Source: Chryseobacterium indologenes (GTDB lineage Bacteria > Bacteroidota > Bacteroidia > Flavobacteriales > Weeksellaceae). From it: a DNA stretch of 64,000 nucleotides. Of the stretch, positions 44,476-52,898 are shown in pieces. The notes under the pieces are model-generated. The model saw nothing but the letters and a program-made list of their open reading frames with translations, ran no database searches and was not told the DNA's origin. The stretch spans positions 1 to 64,000 of the forward strand of contig LAZY01000030.1 in assembly GCA_001013295.1 (NCBI GenBank), given 5' to 3'. Position numbers and translations under genes: made by a program. Position 1 is the first letter of the stretch. Each line of letters begins with the position of its first letter.

Positions 44476-45729
44476 TTATTTCAGAATAAATTGCGTCAGA
44501 TCTTTTAAAAACTGTTCATCTACCTTTCCTTTTACTTCATAATCTTTCGGCGATGGTTTCCCAGAACCTGAAATGAATAAATGACTTAGGGAAGGATAGA
44601 ATTTAAATTCCACCGCTTTATTGTTTTTCAAATCATTTTTCCAGAGATTAAAATCTTTTTCAGTTACCTGGTAATCTCTTCCGCCCTGGGCAAAGAACAT
44701 AGGAGCTTTGATCTTTTTCACTTCATTAAGCTGATTGTATTCTTTTAAATATTTCCAATAGGCGGCAGATTGGCCTAAAGGAAGTTCTGCTGCAGGTGTA
44801 TTTAGGTTAAATTGGGAAGAATTCAGAAAGGCAACCTGCTTTTTGATTTTCTGCACCTCTTCAGCAGGAACTTTAGATGGGGCCTGATCGTGAAGATATT
44901 CGTATTGCTCAACTAATAAATCCTGTAATGGTCTTGCATTTCCCGACATGAAAACATATTTTGCCACCTGTGTCTTTTCAGCAATTTTAGGCATCATATA
45001 CGCCCCCTGGCTATGCCCCAGCATGATGATCTGATAGTCTTTGTAATCTTTATTATTTTTGAAATAATTCGCTGCGTTCACTGCATCATTCACTGTTTCC
45101 TGTTCTACAGTCGACTGGTCATTAAAAGTTTCCGGATTGGAATAAGTTCTTTTGTCATATCTATAGGAAGCGATCCCATTATTGAAAAGGTATTCTGCAA
45201 TATCCCTGAACGGTTTGTTTTCTCCAATCGCTTCATCTCTGTTGCTGGCCCCTGAACCATGAACAAAAATAACCAGTTTCTTTTTATTGTTGGAAGATGG
45301 CATCAGCAATGTCCCGTTCAGTTCTATATCGTCACTTTTTATTTTTAAAACCGTTTTTTCATCCCATTGATCGAATGTTTTGTGAGGAACTAAAAAGAAA
45401 CCGAGTAATTTATTACTTTCATTAAAAGTCACCTGAAGGTCTAACTTAGATTTTTCAAATTCGGAATAGAAGTAATAAACACTTCCTTCGTTATTGACTT
45501 CAAGAATGTTTTTAAGGTTTCCCAACTGTCCCTGAAGCTGATCAGTAACGGCTTTAAGCTGTTCTACAGGAAGTTGAGATGCTATTGAAGAATCAAAATA
45601 GGTATGTGCTTTATCTGCATTTTTCTCAACAAATAGGGTTTGGATAAACGTTTTACCAATCTCTTTTCTATCCTGAGAAAATGAAAATAATGAGCCGGTA
45701 ATACAAAAAAGGATTAAAAGTTTTTTCAT
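44476..45729 (-). CDS. secreted alpha/beta hydrolase with DUF3887-type N-terminal domain
   Basis: 417 residues, signal peptide (MKKLLILFCITGSLFSFSQ). Residues about 25-120 form a DUF3887-like domain (FIQTLFVEKNADKAHTYFD). The hydrolase domain follows with VIFVHGSGASNRDE (oxyanion region), nucleophile Ser240 in LGHSQGAY, Asp in FAQGGRDYQV and His in PSLSHLF near the end. An extracytoplasmic esterase/peptidase-like enzyme; it could act on ester-linked pigment, but the context does not prove this. Last gene of the minus-strand pigment run, 6 bp after the DUF1648-like gene. Confidence 0.88.
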   Translation of the reverse strand: MKKLLILFCITGSLFSFSQDRKEIGKTFIQTLFVEKNADKAHTYFDSSIASQLPVEQLKAVTDQLQGQLGNLKNILEVNNEGSVYYFYSEFEKSKLDLQVTFNESNKLLGFFLVPHKTFDQWDEKTVLKIKSDDIELNGTLLMPSSNNKKKLVIFVHGSGASNRDEAIGENKPFRDIAEYLFNNGIASYRYDKRTYSNPETFNDQSTVEQETVNDAVNAANYFKNNKDYKDYQIIMLGHSQGAYMMPKIAEKTQVAKYVFMSGNARPLQDLLVEQYEYLHDQAPSKVPAEEVQKIKKQVAFLNSSQFNLNTPAAELPLGQSAAYWKYLKEYNQLNEVKKIKAPMFFAQGGRDYQVTEKDFNLWKNDLKNNKAVEFKFYPSLSHLFISGSGKPSPKDYEVKGKVDEQFLKDLTQFILK

Positions 45730-45735
45730 GGTACT

Positions 45736-46101
45736 TTATTTATAGACAACGTCCGAGAATGATAGTGGTCCCATCATCACCGTAACAAATATAGCAAGAA
45801 TGACTAGGACCAATTGGGTAGTATGGTATGTTTTTTCTTTATCTTCTTCAGCGATTTCAAAAGTAAAATTGATCTTATCCGGTCTGCTGATAATTCTCCA
45901 GATAAAAGCTAGAATCACGAGATTGAGCAATATCGGTAAAAAGAGAAATAGTTTACTGCCATAGCTATCTTTATTATTTCCGTAACTATGGATAGGAATG
46001 GTATCAGGAATCGAGCTATACACCATCCATAGGTAGACAGAATACGCTGCAATGATTACCAAAGGGATACAGAATAATAGTTTTATATGTTTCGGGATCA
46101 T
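45736..46101 (-). CDS. small membrane protein, DUF1648-like
   Basis: 121 residues with three predicted helices (about 7-27, 50-70, 93-113). Between the first two, YSSIPDTIPIHSYGNNKDSYGSK matches the DUF1648 pattern (PdtIPiHf...G..d.ygsK). It overlaps the C45 hydrolase gene by 4 bp and is followed after 6 bp by the hydrolase gene. Function unknown. Confidence 0.75.
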   Translation of the reverse strand: MIPKHIKLLFCIPLVIIAAYSVYLWMVYSSIPDTIPIHSYGNNKDSYGSKLFLFLPILLNLVILAFIWRIISRPDKINFTFEIAEEDKEKTYHTTQLVLVILAIFVTVMMGPLSFSDVVYK

Positions 46102-47783
46102 TTCAGTTTGTTTACAGTTTTCTTCAGATACTTTTCTGTCTCTTTTTTATCAGGAACCGTGGTAATTTCTTTCGTCAGGGCTTTTTCAAATTCTGTTTTA
46201 GCTTTTGAATAGTCTTTCCTTGAAAAATAATATTTCCCGGCAAGATCGTATACTTTCCAGAAATCAGGATTTAAAGATTGATAATGACCCAGGAACTCGT
46301 CTGTAAGAGCTTCTTTGTTGTCAATAGCATTGTTGACTGCTGCACTCACTTTTTTGTACTCTTCATATTTTTTGAAGTCCGGTGAATCGGCAAAAGGATC
46401 TCTGGCAATATTCAGTTCCGGTGTGGAAAAAACATTGGGTTTTGGTCTTTTGCCGGAAAAAATTTCATTCAGATTGTAGCATACAAATTCGCCAAGCTGA
46501 TAGGGATTGGAAGAGACCCAGACCAGTTTTTTCTGCGGTGAAAATATAACGGCATGATGAGCCAGCAACTGATTCAATGCTTTTTCATTCCCGTAACCAA
46601 TTTTTTCATCTTTCAACCCTGAGGTATTTCTTAAAATAGAAGCCATTTTTTCAGGGTTCAGTTTTTTTTCTTCCTGTAAAAGCTCCTGAAGCTTCTCATA
46701 GCGGTATTCTGAATGACTTTCTTCCATATGCTTCTGATTTCTCTTGTCGTCTTTATAAGCATCAGACTGAAAATGATTGGTACAAAGCACACGACTGGTG
46801 TTCTGCACTCTGTATACGCCGAAATTCTTAGGTGAAACCTCTATGATTACTGCATTTTTATCGTTTGCACTTCCCACCAGAATAGATTCTGAAACGAAAA
46901 CCTTTCTTTTTTTGGCGATCGCAATGGCTTCATCAATATTTTTGGCATACTGCAGAATTTCCCGTGTCACAAGGGAAATCGGAGTCTTCGCAGTCAAAGG
47001 AATTTTTGATTTCCCTGCATTGATGGTCACTGTGATTCCTTCTTTATTCATTCCGGAAACCACCCCAATCATTCCCGGCCAGCTTACTGACATATAAGGT
47101 ATTCCGTTTTCAGGTTCTACAAACTCTACCAGTTTATTTTTGGCAAAATCATCTCCTACATAAAAGTCGAAATTTCTTCCGATCAGCAGGTCCCCATCTT
47201 CTGTATTTTCGTTCCATACCGCAAGGGAGCTACAACCTACCATCGCCAGATCCTGCATAGCATGTCCTATATCATGAGCGCCGTGTAAATACAGGCTTCT
47301 TAAATATTTGGGAGCAATAAAATCATAATCGTCAGATGAATATTGTGACAGACCATATAATTCTACCTGATAATCTTCTCTTACATTCAGATACATTTTC
47401 CTGTTATACCACTTCAGAAAGCCTCTCAGAAGTCCTTGCTTGAATTTTGAAGGGACAAATCCTTCTACTTTGGAAAAGAAGATCTTTTCCTGTTTCTGCA
47501 TTAAACTCCGGGTCAGAGCACCATTATTATAGCCTAACTGCAGAGGATTTCCTTTAATGTAAAGTTCCCATAGCTGCTGCTTATTTTTGGTAAGAATATT
47601 CTGGTTGTAAAAGAGGGTTGAATCATCAAATTTAACGAGCTTTGGTACCTCCAATGGGTATTGACTGACATCAGGAATATGATGAACCGATTTTGAAATT
47701 CCACACGAAATCAGAATAACAGAAAAAAAAGAATAAAGGAAAAGTCTTTTATAAGATGGGAAATAGGTAATAGTTTTTTTCAC
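46098..47783 (-). CDS. C45-type Ntn-hydrolase/acyltransferase lipoprotein
   Basis: 561 residues. Lipoprotein signal with Cys27 (VILISC). The C45/acyl-CoA:6-APA acyltransferase-like domain has VGCSSLAVW (Cys184, the autoproteolytic nucleophile), GDLLIGRNFDFYVGD and GMNKEGITVTINAG. The C-terminus (about 500-555) reads like a TPR pair (YYFSRKDYSKAKTEFEKALTK). Members cleave or form amide/ester bonds after self-cleavage before the Cys. As a lipid-anchored periplasmic or surface enzyme in a pigment operon it is a candidate for late acyl transfer. 10 bp after the CrtI-like gene. Confidence 0.87.
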   Translation of the reverse strand: MKKTITYFPSYKRLFLYSFFSVILISCGISKSVHHIPDVSQYPLEVPKLVKFDDSTLFYNQNILTKNKQQLWELYIKGNPLQLGYNNGALTRSLMQKQEKIFFSKVEGFVPSKFKQGLLRGFLKWYNRKMYLNVREDYQVELYGLSQYSSDDYDFIAPKYLRSLYLHGAHDIGHAMQDLAMVGCSSLAVWNENTEDGDLLIGRNFDFYVGDDFAKNKLVEFVEPENGIPYMSVSWPGMIGVVSGMNKEGITVTINAGKSKIPLTAKTPISLVTREILQYAKNIDEAIAIAKKRKVFVSESILVGSANDKNAVIIEVSPKNFGVYRVQNTSRVLCTNHFQSDAYKDDKRNQKHMEESHSEYRYEKLQELLQEEKKLNPEKMASILRNTSGLKDEKIGYGNEKALNQLLAHHAVIFSPQKKLVWVSSNPYQLGEFVCYNLNEIFSGKRPKPNVFSTPELNIARDPFADSPDFKKYEEYKKVSAAVNNAIDNKEALTDEFLGHYQSLNPDFWKVYDLAGKYYFSRKDYSKAKTEFEKALTKEITTVPDKKETEKYLKKTVNKLK

Positions 47784-47793
47784 TTCGGTTCAG

Positions 47794-49311
47794 TTAAATA
47801 ATTTTCTTCAGGTGTCTGTCGATAGTATCTTTTCCTAAAATTTCCGCACAGGTATTGAAAGCTCCGATCGTTACCCCCAAAATTCCGTGCATATTTACAG
47901 ATTGACCTGTCAGAAACAGATTATCGATTTTAGTACGGGGAGAAACCATTGTTTTAAGAGGATTCTCCGAACTTTTCATGTATCCATACATATTTCCTTC
48001 AAAGTTTCCGATATAGTCCCGATAAGACAGCGGAGAAGAGGTATAAATCCTTTTGATGGCATGTCTCAGATTGGGAATTCTCTTTTCCAGAGCTTCCAGC
48101 ATTTTTTCTGTTTTCTCAAACTTAAACTTCTCATATCCTTCTCCCCTTTCATGTTCATCAGCTACCGTGTTGAAAGTACTTTCCCATTCTTTCACCTCAT
48201 CAAAATCCATATATGTGATCGCTGTAAGGCTTTCTGCAAATTCCGGATGATGCTTTGAGGCCGTTGATGAAAGCATATAGGTTTCCGGCCATGCTTCTTT
48301 TCTGTATTGGAATGCATTCCAGACCTGTTCTTCTGATGAATAATGGTAGATATTGTAATTGAAGTTGGGAAGGCTATGGGGTTTTAAAACGATATATATG
48401 CTAAAGCATGATGAAACCGGCTTCCAGCTCAGAACTCTGTTCAGGAAAGACTTCTTTAGTCTCTCCTCACCAATCAGTTTAATTGTGGCGCGGATTTCAA
48501 TATTGGAGATAAACTGTTTGGCTGCATATTCTTTTCCCTCTTTTGTTCTCACCGATGTTAAAACATTATTTTCATCAAAAACAAAATCAGACACTTCCGA
48601 ATGTTTGTGCACCTCAGCGCCATATTGTCTCAGCTTTCTGATCAGCAGTTTAGAAATCTGGCTTCCTCCTTTTACACATTTATAGGCACTTTGGATGTAA
48701 GAATTCACCGTCAAAGCATGCACATAGAAAGGAACATTTTCAGAATCCCCGGCATATAAAAAATTGGATCCCAGCAAAACCGACTGAAGCTTTGTATTCT
48801 GGGTAACGGATTCTATAAATCTTTTGGTATTGAGATGCAGGATCTCTTCATTGTAATTGTCTTTTCCTACGACATTATATCTTGGAAACTGGCTACACAC
48901 ATATTGAATCTCCTCACAATAGTTTTCGAGATTTTCTTTTTCTTCCGGAAAATGCTTGCACAGCTGCTCAGCAAAATTCTGATAGCCTTGTGCATGTGGA
49001 TATTCAATAGCGTCATCTCCAAAACTTATCCTGTCATATCCGTCTTCATCCATCTGCTGAAGTTCCAGATCCTCCATAATTTCCAGGTAGGAAAAAAAAC
49101 GGTTTAGGTTCTGTCCTTTTGAAAGTCCACCAAGGTAATGAACTCCCGTATCAAAAATAAGTTTATCCCGTGAAAAGGTCTGCAGATTTCCGCCATACTG
49201 GTTGTTTTTCTCCAGCACGCAAACTTTCAGGCCTTCTTTCGCCAAAACAAGAGCCGAAACAAGACCTCCCAATCCGCTGCCGATTACAAGTATGTCATAT
49301 TCTTTCTTCAA
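47794..49311 (-). CDS. CrtI/carotenoid-desaturase-like FAD oxidoreductase
   Basis: 505 residues. N-terminal FAD site ILVIGSGLGGLVSALVLAKEG (GSGLGG at 11-16), then EKNNQYGGNLQTF and FDTGVHYLGG; the C-terminal GILGVTIGAFNTCAEI completes the FAD fold. The family includes phytoene desaturases and all-trans-retinol 13,14-reductases. In this cluster it could set or change double bonds of the polyene chain. First gene of its close group: hydrolase, DUF1648 and C45 genes follow within 10 bp each. Confidence 0.88.
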   Translation of the reverse strand: MKKEYDILVIGSGLGGLVSALVLAKEGLKVCVLEKNNQYGGNLQTFSRDKLIFDTGVHYLGGLSKGQNLNRFFSYLEIMEDLELQQMDEDGYDRISFGDDAIEYPHAQGYQNFAEQLCKHFPEEKENLENYCEEIQYVCSQFPRYNVVGKDNYNEEILHLNTKRFIESVTQNTKLQSVLLGSNFLYAGDSENVPFYVHALTVNSYIQSAYKCVKGGSQISKLLIRKLRQYGAEVHKHSEVSDFVFDENNVLTSVRTKEGKEYAAKQFISNIEIRATIKLIGEERLKKSFLNRVLSWKPVSSCFSIYIVLKPHSLPNFNYNIYHYSSEEQVWNAFQYRKEAWPETYMLSSTASKHHPEFAESLTAITYMDFDEVKEWESTFNTVADEHERGEGYEKFKFEKTEKMLEALEKRIPNLRHAIKRIYTSSPLSYRDYIGNFEGNMYGYMKSSENPLKTMVSPRTKIDNLFLTGQSVNMHGILGVTIGAFNTCAEILGKDTIDRHLKKII

Positions 49312-49485
49312 AAGAGAATGTGCTTTTAAATTAAGAGATTGAGAAATTAAGGAAATTCAGATATTAGTTTGGTATAGTATACAAAGAAGTCCTATTCGGA
49401 TACTAGTATTTAATTACTTTAATTCTCAGTAAATCTTAATGGTTTTGAGTTTTTTATTAGTTTTTAGGGGATAAAAATAGAAAAA

Positions 49486-50370
49486 TTAATCAATATCATC
49501 CCAAAAATCAAAATAATTAAACCATTGCAGGGGATATTTTTTCACCATTGTTTCAAGATTCTGAACATAAGATTGTAAAAGTCCCTGTGAGTCACGGTTT
49601 TTAATATTCTGAGCCACTCTTGCATACAGATGGTAATGAAGATTATTTTCTTTCATTACATACACATACACTACAGGAACGCCTAGTCTTGAAGCAATAA
49701 GAAACGGGCCGGCAGGAAATTTTGCACATTTACCCAACAACTCAGCCTCAAGGTACTTGGATCCTTCAAAATAACGGTCACCTGTAAAGCAGATCAGTTC
49801 ATTGTTGGATAATGCCTGATTGATTTCGAAGATATGAGACATGTCTTCTTTTACAAAAATGAACTTGATATTACTCTTTTTTACAGAAACACTTTCCAGA
49901 TATTCCTTGATCACGGTAACTTCCTGATCTGTGGTTACCAGATTGATCTGGCAGTCGAAATCAATATCGGCAAAAAAATGTTCGGCAATTTCAAAATTCC
50001 CGATATGAGCGCTTATCAGAACTCCTCCTTTTTTGGCTGCTAAAAGATTCCTGAGATTTTCAATTCCGTCAAATTCGTAAGTATATTTATTCCTTAGCCC
50101 TGCAGAAATAGCAGTTTTGTCAATAAGGACTTTTCCGAAGGTGAAATAACTTTTGAATATGGAAGACTTGGCCTTCCAATATCCATAATTCAGCCTTTTC
50201 TGAAAATAGTAAAGAATATATTGGTTGCTCTTCTTCTGAAACAGCGAGTAATAGGCGGCTACAAAATAAAGTACCCCATACGAACTCCTGATCCCGATAT
50301 TTCTAATACACCAGACGAAAATCCTGTAGCCCAGTACCGTCCCTTTAGATTTACCTTTCCATTTGTTCAT
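49486..50370 (-). CDS. LpxL/HtrB-like lysophospholipid acyltransferase
   Basis: 294 residues. N-terminal hydrophobic stretch (about 29-45), then the acyltransferase motif SAHIGNFEIAE (His122 and Glu127, an H-x4-E pair as in LpxL), ICFTGDRYFEG and FPAGPFLIASRLGVPVVYVYV. Inner-membrane enzyme that moves an acyl group from ACP to a lipid-sugar acceptor. Aryl-polyene clusters usually encode one; it may attach the polyene chain to a lipid. Octamer element C begins 8 bp upstream of its start. Confidence 0.9.
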   Translation of the reverse strand: MNKWKGKSKGTVLGYRIFVWCIRNIGIRSSYGVLYFVAAYYSLFQKKSNQYILYYFQKRLNYGYWKAKSSIFKSYFTFGKVLIDKTAISAGLRNKYTYEFDGIENLRNLLAAKKGGVLISAHIGNFEIAEHFFADIDFDCQINLVTTDQEVTVIKEYLESVSVKKSNIKFIFVKEDMSHIFEINQALSNNELICFTGDRYFEGSKYLEAELLGKCAKFPAGPFLIASRLGVPVVYVYVMKENNLHYHLYARVAQNIKNRDSQGLLQSYVQNLETMVKKYPLQWFNYFDFWDDID

Positions 50371-50377
50371 AAATACA

Positions 50378-50469
50378 ATCTACCAGTTTATCAATGTAAG
50401 AATGTAACAATCTGTTAATAGCTATGCGCCACTATTATTGTTACATTGTTATACTGTTACATTGTTATA
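50378..50469. repeat. octamer-array element, copy C
   Basis: Four 8-bp units (ATCTACCA, GTTTATCA, ATGTAAGA, ATGTAACA; 50378-50409), a 28-bp spacer, then four reversed units (TTGTTACA, TTGTTATA, CTGTTACA, TTGTTATA; 50438-50469). It lies between the acyltransferase and ACP genes. Confidence 0.8.
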
Positions 50470-50499
50470 TTTTTAAGGAATAAAATAATTACTGAGTCA

Positions 50500-50754
50500 C
50501 TAAGCGTTTTTTTCAGCAATCTTATTTTCAATCGTTGTGTAGAAATCATCAAATATCACCATTTTCTTGAAGTCGGCTTCTCCTAATTTCACTCCGAAAT
50601 TAGATTCGATCACCACTACCATGTCGATATAATCAAGGCTGTCTAAGCCCAGTGTATTTTTAAGGTTAGCATCATTACTGATTTCATCTCTGTCTACCTC
50701 GAATTCATTTACCAGAAAATCATTAACGATGGCAACAATCTTTTCCCTTTCCAT
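50500..50754 (-). CDS. acyl carrier protein, second copy
   Basis: 84 residues from the ATG at 50752-50754; the longer in-frame alternative begins with TTG and would overlap the ketosynthase stop. LGLDSLDYIDMVV gives the phosphopantetheine Ser39. The sequence is unlike the first ACP outside the motif. It follows the ketosynthase gene by 4 bp. Probably the carrier for the other of the two chains or for the starter loading step. Confidence 0.93.
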   Translation of the reverse strand: MEREKIVAIVNDFLVNEFEVDRDEISNDANLKNTLGLDSLDYIDMVVVIESNFGVKLGEADFKKMVIFDDFYTTIENKIAEKNA

Positions 50755-50758
50755 GTTT

Positions 50759-51979
50759 TTAATCAAATTTTTTAACTATTAGTGCAGAATTGGTTCCCCC
50801 AAACCCAAAAGAATTCGACAAAAATACATCAATTTTTTGATTTTTTGTTTTCGAGATCAAATTTATCTTTTTAGCCTCATTATCAGGGTTTTCCAGATTA
50901 ATATTAGGCGCTACGAAATCATTCTGCATCATCAGAATAGAGTAAATAACTTCACTGGCACCTGCCATCCAACACTCATGTCCTGTCATGGATTTGGTAG
51001 AGCTCACCGGAACTTCACTTCCGAAGATCTCATAAATTGCTTTTGCCTCGTTGGCATCACCAATGGGTGTAGAAGTTGCGTGAGCATTGATATAATCGAT
51101 GTCTGAAGCCTTCAATCCTGACTGTTTCAAAGCCCTGTCCATCGCTAAAGCCGGCCCGTCTACATTAGGCGTGGAAATATGCCCTCCGTTTGAAGAAAAA
51201 CCATAGCCAATGATCTCAGCAATGATAGGTACTCCCCTTCTTTGGGCAGATTCCAGACTTTCAACGATCAATGTAGCTGCTCCTCCGCTCGGAATAAGTC
51301 CGTCTCTGTCTGCATCAAAAGGTCTGGATGCTTTGGTAGGTTCATCTTCTCTTGCTGAGAATACCCCTAGACCATCAAAGCTGGCCATAGAATATTTGTT
51401 GGTTTCCTGCGCTCCGCCACAGATGATCATATCCTGAAAACCGTTTTTGATCATCATATAGGCAAGCCCTAATGAATGTGAACCACTTGCACATGCGGCA
51501 CTGATCGTAAGATTGATCCCTTTCAGTTTGAAAATGGTAGAAAGGTTCATCGTTACGGTTGAATTCATTGATTTGAAGATCGCACCCGATCCCATCAATG
51601 TAGTATCTTTCTTTTCCCTTGCAATATCAATAGATTCTACGACTGCCTGGGAAACACTGTCATTTCCATATAGAATTCCCACTTCATGGGAATCCATAAA
51701 TGTTTCGTCAAGATTGGCCTGCTTCAATGCAGCAATGGTAGCCAGATAAGCATATTCGCTTTCTTCTCCCATACTGATACGCTGGCGTCTGTTTAAAAGG
51801 TTTTTAAGGTCCGGTTTTGGAACAACCCCTGTAAGGCCTGATCTGAAACCGAATTCTTTTCTCTCCTGATCTAAAACAATACCGGATTTTCCTTGATATA
51901 GGGATTCCCTGACCTCTTCTAAAGACGTCCCGATGCAGGAATAAATTCCCATTCCGGTAATTACAACCCTATTTTCCAT
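50759..51979 (-). CDS. beta-ketoacyl-ACP synthase (KAS II type)
   Basis: 406 residues with a complete triad: Cys163 in SAACASGSHSL, His300 in NAHATSTPIGDA, His334 in SMTGHECWMAGASE. Full length, FabF-like, the third active-looking condensing enzyme of KAS II type in the cluster. It lies between FabG (upstream, with octamer element D in the gap) and the second ACP gene. Aryl-polyene systems use one such enzyme to start the chain on the aryl thioester, a possible role here. Confidence 0.92.
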   Translation of the reverse strand: MENRVVITGMGIYSCIGTSLEEVRESLYQGKSGIVLDQERKEFGFRSGLTGVVPKPDLKNLLNRRQRISMGEESEYAYLATIAALKQANLDETFMDSHEVGILYGNDSVSQAVVESIDIAREKKDTTLMGSGAIFKSMNSTVTMNLSTIFKLKGINLTISAACASGSHSLGLAYMMIKNGFQDMIICGGAQETNKYSMASFDGLGVFSAREDEPTKASRPFDADRDGLIPSGGAATLIVESLESAQRRGVPIIAEIIGYGFSSNGGHISTPNVDGPALAMDRALKQSGLKASDIDYINAHATSTPIGDANEAKAIYEIFGSEVPVSSTKSMTGHECWMAGASEVIYSILMMQNDFVAPNINLENPDNEAKKINLISKTKNQKIDVFLSNSFGFGGTNSALIVKKFD

Positions 51980-51992
51980 TTGTTTATATTGA

Positions 51993-52081
51993 ATTTAACA
52001 ATGTATCAGTCTAGCAATGTAACAATATTTTCATTGAGATCAACCCACATTGGTACACTGGCACATTGGTATATTGTTAGA
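51993..52081. repeat. octamer-array element, copy D
   Basis: Four 8-bp units (ATTTAACA, ATGTATCA, GTCTAGCA, ATGTAACA; 51993-52024), a 25-bp spacer, then four reversed units (TTGGTACA, CTGGCACA, TTGGTATA, TTGTTAGA; 52050-52081). It lies between the FabG and ketosynthase genes. Confidence 0.8.
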
Positions 52082-52084
52082 TTA

Positions 52085-52816
52085 TTATGAATAAATTCCT
52101 CCGTTAATATTAATGACTTCTCCTGTAATGTAGGAAGATTTTTTAGATGCTAAAAATGCAACAAGATCAGCCACTTCTTCTGCCTCACCGAATCTGTTGG
52201 CAGGAATCATAGCCTTCAGTTCTTCTTCATTAAATTCCTGAGTCATATCTGTTTTGATGAAACCCGGAGCTACGGCATTTACGGTAACATTTCTTTTGGC
52301 CACTTCCTGAGCAAGCGCTTTTGTAGCACCTACCAAAGCCCCTTTTGCAGCAGAATAATTCGTCTGGCCGGCTGTTCCTTTTACTCCGGAAACAGAAACC
52401 ATATTGATGATTCTTCCGTACTTATTACGAAGCAGCTTTTGAATAAAGAAATTGGTTACATTGAAAAATCCGTCCAGACTTGTATTGATCACATTGTTCC
52501 AGTCTTCTTTCTGCATCCACATAAACAGTCCGTCTCTCGTGATTCCGGCATTATTGACGATCACTTCTACCACAGCATCCGGATGAGCCTCCTGCCATGC
52601 CGTTAAAACAGCCTGTGTTTCTTCTGTATTCCCTACATCAAATTTAAGAATTTCTCCTGTAGAACCCAACTCTTCCACTTTAGCCAAAGTTTCTCTGGCT
52701 GCGGTTTCATTGGAAGCGTAGTTAATCAGAATATGGTAGTTTTTCTCTTCTGCCAGTTTTATGCAGATGGCTCTGCCGATTCCTCTGGAGCCTCCTGTTA
52801 CAATTGCACATTTCAT
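52085..52816 (-). CDS. 3-oxoacyl-ACP reductase (FabG type)
   Basis: 243 residues, short-chain dehydrogenase fold: TGGSRGIGRA (7-16), NNAG (88-91), Ser141 region NMVSVSG, YSAAK (Tyr154, Lys158), and INGGIYS at the end. It reduces the 3-keto group after each condensation with NADPH. Within the cluster it serves the polyene chain; the housekeeping FabG is presumably elsewhere. 82 bp of non-coding DNA separates it from the ammonia-lyase gene. Confidence 0.93.
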   Translation of the reverse strand: MKCAIVTGGSRGIGRAICIKLAEEKNYHILINYASNETAARETLAKVEELGSTGEILKFDVGNTEETQAVLTAWQEAHPDAVVEVIVNNAGITRDGLFMWMQKEDWNNVINTSLDGFFNVTNFFIQKLLRNKYGRIINMVSVSGVKGTAGQTNYSAAKGALVGATKALAQEVAKRNVTVNAVAPGFIKTDMTQEFNEEELKAMIPANRFGEAEEVADLVAFLASKKSSYITGEVININGGIYS

Positions 52817-52898
52817 GCGTTAGTGTTTATTTCGTTTTTAGTTTTTTTAAGTAAGCCTGTAATCTCTTTTTTATTAGACAATTTATTACTGCTAATAA

